Source of the DNA: Candidatus Dadabacteria bacterium RIFCSPHIGHO2_12_FULL_53_21
GTDB lineage: Bacteria > Desulfobacterota_D > UBA1144 > Nemesobacterales > UBA2774
Reading direction: 5' to 3'
Assembly (NCBI GenBank): GCA_001775255.1
Contig: MFCJ01000004.1
Location: forward strand, 1-18,363
DNA length: 18,363 nucleotides
The translations under genes and the position numbers were made by a program. Position 1 is the stretch's first letter. Each line of letters begins with the position of its first letter. This document shows positions 13,077-18,363 of the stretch, one piece after another. A model generated the notes under the pieces. It was not told the DNA's origin and made no database searches. It saw nothing but the letters and a program-made list of their open reading frames with translations.

Positions 13077-15779
13077 TCAGTGAGCTTCCGCCCAGTTCCT
13101 TCCCGTGCCTATCTCGGCCACGATCGGGACCCTGAGATCCCATGCTCCTTCCATTTCATCTTTGACCATTCGGGATATCTCGTGCAGCTCATCTTGAGGG
13201 ACTTCGAAGAGGAGCTCGTCATGGACCTGGAGTATCATGCGGGTCTTAAAACCGGACGCGAGCCTTTCGTGTATCCTGATCATCGCGATGTTGATGATGT
13301 CCGCCGCAGAGCCCTGAATCGGGGTATTCATGGCCGTGCGTTCGCCGAAGCCTTTCCTGTTCCTGTCGTCCGAAGCGAGCTCGGGTATCGGGCGTCTCCT
13401 GCCGAGCAGGGTCTCGGCATAGCCTTTGCTCTTGGCGTCGCTTATCGATTTCTCTATATAGTCCCTGACCTTCCCATAGCGCTTGAAGTACTCGTCGATG
13501 TAGCTCTTGGCTATAGAGACGGACGTGCCGAGCTGCTTTGCGAGGCCGAATGCGCTTATTCCGTAGATAATCCCGAAATTGATATTTTTCGCGAGCCTCC
13601 TCATATCGGGGGTTACGAGGTCGGGGGTTACGCCGAATATCTCGGCGGCCGTCCTGCTGTGAATATCGCTTCCTGTCATGAACGCCTCGACCAGGCTCTC
13701 GTCCCCGGAGAAATGGGCGAGCAGCCTGAGCTCTATCTGGGAGTAATCGGCCGAGAGCATTATAAAGCCCTCTTCGGGGATAAATGCCTCCCTTATGCGC
13801 CTGCCCTGAGCGGTCTTTATCGGTATATTCTGGAGATTCGGGTCGCTCGAGCTGAGCCTCCCCGTAGAGGATCCCACGGGATTGAAAGATGTGTGCAGTC
13901 TCCCGGTCCTGGGATTGATCAGCCTCGGAAGCGCGTCCACGTAGGTGGACTTGAGCTTGGAAAGCGTCCTGTGCTCGAGCACCTTCTCGGGGACGGGGTG
14001 GAATTTGCTGAGGTCGTTCAGCACCTCGACGTCGGTCGAAGACTCCCCGGTTTTCGTGAGCTTTTTCTGGGGCAGGCGGAGCGTCTCGAACAGGACCTGC
14101 CTCAGCTGTAGGGGGGAATTCAGATTGAACTCGTACCCGACCTCCTCGAAGATCGCTTTTTCTATATCTTTGAGTCCCGCCTCGAACTCCTTCGATAATT
14201 CCTTGAGCCTGTCGGCGTCGACCTTCACCCCGTTTATCTCGATACGGGCGAGTACCTCTATAAACCTAAGCTCTATGTCCCTGTAGACCCGGATCAGATT
14301 GAGCTCCTCAAGCTCCCGGGCGAGCTTCTCCGAGAGCAGCATTGCGACGTCCGCGTCTTCGCAGGAATAAACCTTCGCGGCCTCGAGCTCCACTTCCTCG
14401 AAGTTGATTTTGGATTTCCCCGTCCCGGTCACGTCCCTGTAGGAGATCATACTGTGCCCGAGATAGAGACGGCAGAGCTCGTCCAAGCTGTAGCTTATCC
14501 TCGAGGAATCGAGCATGTGCGCCGCTATCATCGTATCGAAAGAGATGCCGTTAAGCCTGACCCCGTACATCTCGAATATGACGAACTCGTATTTGAGGTT
14601 CTGGCCTATTTTCCGGAGTCCTTTATCCTCGATGAGCGGCTTCAATTTCTCAAGCACGGCAGGGAGGCCGAGCTGCCTCGTCGAAGAGTCGGCAAGCGAC
14701 CTGTGCGCGACGGGTACGTAGTATGCCTCGTGAGGGGCGGGACAGAGCGCAATGCCCACGATTTTTGCGAGCATGGGATCTGTGGAGGTCGTCTCGAAAT
14801 CGATCGAGACCTCGCCCGTCTCCTTAATCCTTCCGATCACGCGCTCAAGCCCTTCTTCCGTCAATATGAGTGAATAGTTGTCGTAGGGGACGGTGCGGTT
14901 CTCATCCGGTTTCTCTACCAGGCCGCCTCCGTCGCCGAGCTCGCGGAGAAGGTTCTTGAACTCGAGCTCATCGAATAACGACCTGAGCTTAGACTTATCG
15001 AAACCTTCGTACCTGAATTTGTCGAGCTCCATGTCGAGGTCGATATCGGTCTTGATCGTAACGAGCTCTTTACTGAGCAGCGCGTCCCCCTTTTTTTCGG
15101 TGATCAGGGTACGCTGCTTTTCTGCGAGGTCGTCCAGGTTCCGGAGAAGGTTGTCGAGGGAGCCGAACGACTTGATAAGCCCTATAGCCGTCTTCTCGCC
15201 TATGCCTTTTACGCCGGGGATGTTGTCCACCTGGTCGCCCATAAGGGCGAACACGTCGGTCACCCTGTCGGGGGGCACGCCGTATTTTTCAATTACATCC
15301 TTGGTAAGGGTTTCCTTATTCTTCATAGTATCGAGGAGAGTGACCTTGTCCGACACGAGCTGGGTAAAGTCCTTATCCCCGGTGACGAGAACGACGTCTA
15401 TGCCCCGCCGCTCATAGTCCCTCGCGATCGTGCCCATTATGTCGTCGGCCTCGAAGCCCTCCATGCGGAACTGCGGTATATTAAACGCGTCCACGACCTC
15501 GAAGATCTTATCGAACTGCGGGACGAGGTCCTCGGGCGGCGCCCCCCTGTTGGCCTTATAGAGCGGGTACATCTCGTTCCTGAACGTATCCCCCTTGGCA
15601 TCGAAAACGATCCCCAGGTACGCGGGCTTATAATCCTTCAGGAACTTGAAAATCATGGACGCGAAACCATAGACGGCGTTAGTCGGAAACCCCTTCGATG
15701 TGCTTAAACGCCTTATCGCGTAATATGCCCTGAATATGTAAGAGCTGCCGTCGATGAGATATAAAACAGGTTTTTCCAT
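13077..15779 (-). CDS. polA: DNA polymerase I with 5' nuclease and proofreading domain
   Basis: It fills gaps and removes RNA primers in lagging-strand synthesis and repair. The 900-residue length is typical. The 5' nuclease is at 1-290, with Asp10, Asp60 and EADD (110-113) and a helix-hairpin-helix near 188-200. The 3'-5' exonuclease is at about 300-490, with DFET (327-330) and YSCEDAD (471-477). The polymerase domain runs to the end, with SADYSQIELR (676-685), RRLAKNINFGIIYG (727-740) and LQVHDELLFE near 860. In the second exonuclease motif NLKYD reads NLKYE (394-398): the metal-binding Asp is Glu. The start is the ATG at 15779; a consensus promoter ends 8 bases before it and no ribosome site is present, so the message is probably leaderless. 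It is convergent with the lipoprotein gene, 55 bp away. Confidence 0.96.
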   Translation of the reverse strand: MEKPVLYLIDGSSYIFRAYYAIRRLSTSKGFPTNAVYGFASMIFKFLKDYKPAYLGIVFDAKGDTFRNEMYPLYKANRGAPPEDLVPQFDKIFEVVDAFNIPQFRMEGFEADDIMGTIARDYERRGIDVVLVTGDKDFTQLVSDKVTLLDTMKNKETLTKDVIEKYGVPPDRVTDVFALMGDQVDNIPGVKGIGEKTAIGLIKSFGSLDNLLRNLDDLAEKQRTLITEKKGDALLSKELVTIKTDIDLDMELDKFRYEGFDKSKLRSLFDELEFKNLLRELGDGGGLVEKPDENRTVPYDNYSLILTEEGLERVIGRIKETGEVSIDFETTSTDPMLAKIVGIALCPAPHEAYYVPVAHRSLADSSTRQLGLPAVLEKLKPLIEDKGLRKIGQNLKYEFVIFEMYGVRLNGISFDTMIAAHMLDSSRISYSLDELCRLYLGHSMISYRDVTGTGKSKINFEEVELEAAKVYSCEDADVAMLLSEKLARELEELNLIRVYRDIELRFIEVLARIEINGVKVDADRLKELSKEFEAGLKDIEKAIFEEVGYEFNLNSPLQLRQVLFETLRLPQKKLTKTGESSTDVEVLNDLSKFHPVPEKVLEHRTLSKLKSTYVDALPRLINPRTGRLHTSFNPVGSSTGRLSSSDPNLQNIPIKTAQGRRIREAFIPEEGFIMLSADYSQIELRLLAHFSGDESLVEAFMTGSDIHSRTAAEIFGVTPDLVTPDMRRLAKNINFGIIYGISAFGLAKQLGTSVSIAKSYIDEYFKRYGKVRDYIEKSISDAKSKGYAETLLGRRRPIPELASDDRNRKGFGERTAMNTPIQGSAADIINIAMIRIHERLASGFKTRMILQVHDELLFEVPQDELHEISRMVKDEMEGAWDLRVPIVAEIGTGRNWAEAH

Positions 15780-15787
15780 AACCGTAC

Positions 15788-15816
15788 AGTTTAGGTTTTA
15801 AAGGGATGCGTGTCAA
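15788..15816 (-). promoter_or_regulatory. Promoter of polA, near-leaderless
   Basis: On the minus strand a perfect TTGACA (15811-15816) and TAAACT (15788-15793) are separated by the ideal 17 bp. Only 8 bases lie between the -10 box and the polA ATG, so the transcript should have 0-2 untranslated bases. Confidence 0.6.
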
Positions 15817-15855
15817 AAAAGAGAGCGTCCGCGCCGCTTCTATCCGGGATATCAC

Positions 15856-15872
15856 TTTATATTTAATATAAA
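15856..15872. repeat. 17-bp AT-only palindrome between polA and the membrane protein gene
   Basis: TTTATATT (15856-15863) and AATATAAA (15865-15872) are perfect inverted arms around a single T. It lies in the 161-bp divergent gap, about 40 bp upstream of the polA -35 box and about 25 bp before a TACAAT string (15896-15901) that could be the -10 box of the downstream gene. It could be an operator or an UP-like element; AT-rich chance symmetry is possible. Confidence 0.35.
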
Positions 15873-15940
15873 TCGTGAATAATATCTGAGTGCTCTACAA
15901 TATCGCCCTGTGAGTAAAGAACGGCAGGAAGGGGGATCGC

Positions 15941-16285
15941 ATGAAATATCTCTTGATTCAGTGGATAATAAGCGCGGCCAGTCTCTTGATAGTGTCGTAC
16001 ATCATTCCGGGCTTCGTGGTGGAGGGTATAGGGACAGCCCTCCTGGCTGCGGTGATAATAGGCCTGATAAACGCAACGATCGGGTTATTCCTCAAGATAA
16101 TCACTATCCCGCTCTCTATCCTCACGTTCGGCATATTCCTCCTCGTAATCAATGCACTAATGCTTATGCTGGCTTCGTCGATTGTCCCGGGGTTTCATGT
16201 GGGCGGATTCTGGAATGCGTTCTTGGCAGCCGCCGTGATGTCGATAGTCAGCATGATTTTGCGCCATTTGTTAGGAGAAAGGTGA
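15941..16285 (+). CDS. Small four-helix membrane protein (phage holin family IV / YvlD type)
   Basis: The 114-residue protein consists almost entirely of four hydrophobic segments (about 4-22, 28-50, 54-80 and 88-108). It carries the family's characteristic turns: IIPGF after the first helix, ATIGLFLKIITIPLSILTFG in the middle and SIVPGFHVGGFWNAF before the last. Despite the family name, chromosomal members are common housekeeping membrane proteins of unknown role, and there are no other phage genes here. The ribosome site AGGAAGGGGG (15926-15935) ends 5 bases before the ATG. The stop codon is 4 bp from that of the convergent dehydrogenase gene. Confidence 0.85.
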   Translation: MKYLLIQWIISAASLLIVSYIIPGFVVEGIGTALLAAVIIGLINATIGLFLKIITIPLSILTFGIFLLVINALMLMLASSIVPGFHVGGFWNAFLAAAVMSIVSMILRHLLGER

Positions 16286-16292
16286 CCGGTCA
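16283..16292. repeat. Perfect palindrome containing both convergent stop codons
   Basis: TGACCGGTCA is exactly symmetric. Its left TGA is the stop of the four-helix membrane protein gene and its right TCA is the reverse-strand TGA stop of the dehydrogenase gene. No longer hairpin surrounds it, and no intrinsic terminator separates the two genes. Confidence 0.5.
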
Positions 16293-17315
16293 GCCGTGGG
16301 GCCGGATAATGACTTTAATCGAATCCCGCGCCTCTTCGACCATGCGGAACCCGTCCTGAGTCTCTGAAAGGTCGAGCCTGTGAGTCACCATGCCGCCGAC
16401 GTTCACCCTCCTGGCCCTTATCAGCTCCAGGGCTATGGAGAGATCGGAAGGAGAGGCCGCGTAAGAGCTCACGGTCTTGATGCCCGACCACCAGAATTCA
16501 TTGTACGGGATCGTAATTTCCGCATCAGGACCGGAGGGCGCGAAAAAGAGGATAGTCCCGCCCGGCTCGACGAGCTTGAACGCACCCTCTACCGCCGACT
16601 TCGCCCCTGTGCATACGATAACCATGTCGGCGAGACGGCCTTCATTGACGCCGCGGATATATGAAGCCACGTCCCCGCCTGCGTCGACCGCGTGATCGGC
16701 GCCGAAATCGGAAGCGGCCTTAAGCCTGAAATCGCTTATGTCGGTTGCGATGATTCGGCCCGCCCCCTGTGCGCGAGCGAGCTGAATGTGGAGGAGCCCC
16801 GTTATGCCGCTCCCCATCACGAGCACGCTGTCCGAGACCTGAAATCCGGCCAGCCTCTGGCCGCGGACGACGCACCCCAGGGGCTCGACGAACGAAGCTT
16901 CGTCGTAGGAGACTTCGTCGGGGAGCCTGAGCACGCCCCTGTCTACGTTTATAGCGGGTATACGTATGTACTCCGAGAAGCCGCCCGGGTCGAAATGGGT
17001 CGTCCTCAGGGTCCTGCACGCCGAGTGATTGCCCCTGAGACAGTAATAACAGGTGTTGCAGGGGACGTGGTGGGTTGCGATGACGCGGTCGCCCAGTTTG
17101 AATCTCTCTACGCCCTCGCCCGTCCTGACTACCTCGCCCGCGACCTCGTGACCGAGAACGAGGGGGGCCTTCGGGAGGCGGTACCATTCCATGAGGTCGC
17201 TCCCGCATACGCCGCTCGCATAGACACGCATGAGTATCTCGCCTGGGCCGATTTCGGGCAGAGGCATTTCCTCGAGCCTGATATCCCTGTTGTTGTAATA
17301 CATCGCTACTCGCAT
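16290..17315 (-). CDS. Zinc-dependent medium-chain alcohol/polyol dehydrogenase
   Basis: It oxidises an alcohol or polyol with NAD(P), or the reverse. The 341-residue protein has the full zinc set: catalytic ligands Cys37 (SGVCGSD), His56-Glu57 (LGHEVAGEV) and Glu144 (FVEPLGC), and structural-zinc cysteines 86, 89, 92 and 100 in C-x2-C-x2-C-x7-C. The cofactor site has GSGITG (168-173) with Asp192 after the second strand, favouring NAD over NADP. The sequence is closest in type to sorbitol, threonine or erythritol dehydrogenases; the substrate cannot be settled. It lies 56 bp downstream of the LsrF-type aldolase on the same strand and is probably read from that gene's promoter, hinting at a shared sugar-phosphate or keto-sugar route. 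Its ribosome site is weak (CGGA about 7 bases before the ATG). Confidence 0.92.
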   Translation of the reverse strand: MRVAMYYNNRDIRLEEMPLPEIGPGEILMRVYASGVCGSDLMEWYRLPKAPLVLGHEVAGEVVRTGEGVERFKLGDRVIATHHVPCNTCYYCLRGNHSACRTLRTTHFDPGGFSEYIRIPAINVDRGVLRLPDEVSYDEASFVEPLGCVVRGQRLAGFQVSDSVLVMGSGITGLLHIQLARAQGAGRIIATDISDFRLKAASDFGADHAVDAGGDVASYIRGVNEGRLADMVIVCTGAKSAVEGAFKLVEPGGTILFFAPSGPDAEITIPYNEFWWSGIKTVSSYAASPSDLSIALELIRARRVNVGGMVTHRLDLSETQDGFRMVEEARDSIKVIIRPHG

Positions 17316-17371
17316 ACTTTTTCCGAGCGCTCCGGGTGCCGGTTTTACGGATTTCCTTCCTGGTTTGGTTT

Positions 17372-18187
17372 TTATACGCCGGCTACCTTTTTGGATTCTT
17401 CGTTTTTTAAGCTCAGGAAGAGGTCGTGGGCCTGTTTGGGCTTGAAGTTCTCATGGACTATAGACCTGATGGCCCTTATTACCGCTACTGGGTGATCGTT
17501 CTGCCAGATGTTCCTCCCCATGTCCACCCCGACGGCGCCCTGCTCAATCGCGTTGTACGTCATCTCGAAGACGTCCATCTCGGTCTCGAGCTTGGGCCCC
17601 CCCGCGATCACAATCGGTGCTGGGCAGCTCGCCGTGACCTTCTCGAAATCCTCGCAGTAATAGGTCTTGACAATATGGGTGCCGAGCTCGGCGCAAATAC
17701 GGCAGCAAAGGGAGAGATACCTCGCGTCCCTCTTCTCAAGCTCCTTCCCCACCGCAGTGATGCCCAGGACCGGAATACCGTACTCCTCGCCCTTATCGAC
17801 GAGCTCCGCCAGATTCAGAAGCGTCTGCCGCTCGTGCTCACTGCCCACGAATACGGATATGCCGACTCCGGCCACGTTCAGCCGTATAGCGTCCTTGAAT
17901 GAAGTCGTGAGGCCTTCGTCCGAAAGGTCGGGCCCGACGATGCTAGAGCCCCCAGAGACCCTCAGGACCACGTTAGCGCGGGATGCCGGATCGACTGAGC
18001 TCCGGAGCACCCCTCTCGTGAGCATTATGGTATCGGCATAGGGCAGAAGCGGCGTTATAGTCTGCCGGGGAACCTCGAGCTTGTGCGTGGGGCCGAGGAA
18101 GTACCCGTGGTCGAACGCAACCATTACCGCCCTCCCCGTCTCGGGGTTGATTATCCTGGCCATTCTATTTTTCATGCCCCAGTCCAT
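17372..18187 (-). CDS. LsrF-type class I aldolase/thiolase (DeoC/FbaB family)
   Basis: The 271-residue TIM-barrel protein closely resembles E. coli LsrF, the 3-hydroxy-5-phosphonooxypentane-2,4-dione thiolase that ends autoinducer-2 breakdown. Matching stretches are MDWGMKNRMARI (1-12), VAFDHGYFLGPT (23-34), LTRGVLRS (56-63), the Schiff-base Lys174 in HIVKTYY, PIVIAGGPKL (191-200) and GVDMGRNIWQNDHPVA (220-235). Related enzymes include archaeal-type fructose-bisphosphate aldolase and the ADH synthase of alternative shikimate synthesis, so the substrate is not certain. No other lsr gene is in the window. The frame also starts at 18205, but the ATG at 18187 has AGAGGT as a ribosome site 9 bases upstream and begins where LsrF homology begins. 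It leads an operon with the zinc dehydrogenase. Confidence 0.9.
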   Translation of the reverse strand: MDWGMKNRMARIINPETGRAVMVAFDHGYFLGPTHKLEVPRQTITPLLPYADTIMLTRGVLRSSVDPASRANVVLRVSGGSSIVGPDLSDEGLTTSFKDAIRLNVAGVGISVFVGSEHERQTLLNLAELVDKGEEYGIPVLGITAVGKELEKRDARYLSLCCRICAELGTHIVKTYYCEDFEKVTASCPAPIVIAGGPKLETEMDVFEMTYNAIEQGAVGVDMGRNIWQNDHPVAVIRAIRSIVHENFKPKQAHDLFLSLKNEESKKVAGV

Positions 18188-18225
18188 AACCGTAACACCT
18201 CTCATTTGTTGGAATTTATCACAAA

Positions 18226-18254
18226 ACTTTAAAGTAAGGCAGACCGGTTGTCAA
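18226..18254 (-). promoter_or_regulatory. Promoter of the aldolase-dehydrogenase operon
   Basis: On the minus strand a perfect TTGACA (18249-18254) and TAAAGT (18226-18231) are 17 bp apart. The predicted start near 18219 gives a leader of about 30 nt that contains the AGAGGT ribosome site before the ATG at 18187. Confidence 0.65.
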
Positions 18255-18363
18255 TCGAACCCGGTTATTAAATAAAAATACCTAGCGCAGGCGGGCCGTT
18301 ATGATATTAACAGACGATTAAAATTTCCTTAATATTGACCCTTTATACTGATAAGCGGACGAG

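Noticed and set aside
13080..14111. Long open frame of 343 codons on the plus strand opposite polA.
   Set aside because: It is a mirror of the polA coding strand. The product has no recognisable character, there is no ribosome site, and polA motifs are unambiguous on the other strand.
15941..16285. Evidence for a prophage, because of the holin family name.
   Set aside because: No lysin, integrase or structural gene is nearby, and chromosomal members of this four-helix family are common outside phages.
16692..17495. Plus-strand frame of 267 codons opposite the dehydrogenase and aldolase genes.
   Set aside because: It is antisense to two genes with complete active-site motifs, and the product is unrecognisable.

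Overview
The window reads as chromosome from a Gram-negative bacterium. The evidence is a respiratory complex I gene, a periplasm-facing peptidoglycan transglycosylase, a lipoprotein signal and sigma-70 type promoters. Coding is dense, base composition is moderate, and AGG and ATA codons are frequent. The lineage cannot be fixed from the sequence; an uncultured deltaproteobacterium-like group is my best guess, held weakly. I see no rRNA, tRNA, CRISPR array, transposase or phage structural gene.

Layout. 1-379 is the start of nuoJ (minus, cut by the window edge) behind a near-consensus promoter. 501-1157 is nth (endonuclease III). 1320-2567 is a sigma-70 family factor with its own intrinsic terminator. 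2910-6337 holds two minus-strand envelope genes: a very unusual transglycosylase/SH3/NlpC-P60 fusion, then a sugar-transfer-type ATP-grasp enzyme. They are followed by an unrecognised plus-strand gene (6595-7329). This block looks lower in G+C and less codon-biased than its surroundings, so it may be imported. 7435-8196 (unknown) and 8402-9118 (MerR-like regulator) diverge from a 205-bp region carrying two promoters whose -10 boxes sit 6 nt from the start codons. Facing the regulator is a minus-strand operon, 11937 to 9130: an ArgC-like semialdehyde dehydrogenase lacking the family's histidine motif, an acyl-adenylating ligase and a stand-alone acyl carrier protein.

12149-13021 is a glycine-tract lipoprotein. 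13077-15779 is polA, also apparently leaderless. 15941-16285 is a small four-helix membrane protein. The window closes with an LsrF-type aldolase and a zinc alcohol dehydrogenase in one minus-strand unit behind a good promoter.

How genes may work together. (1) The fusion protein both polymerises glycan (GT51) and probably cuts stem peptides (NlpC/P60), and its operon partner is an ATP-dependent ligase-fold enzyme; together they may make a local wall modification. (2) Ligase, carrier protein and Cys-dependent NADP dehydrogenase could form an activate-load-reduce route from a carboxylic acid to an aldehyde, a split analogue of carboxylate reductase. This is an inference, and ordinary arginine synthesis is the conservative alternative. 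(3) The LsrF-type aldolase and the dehydrogenase probably act in one sugar or sugar-phosphate route, with no other lsr genes in view.
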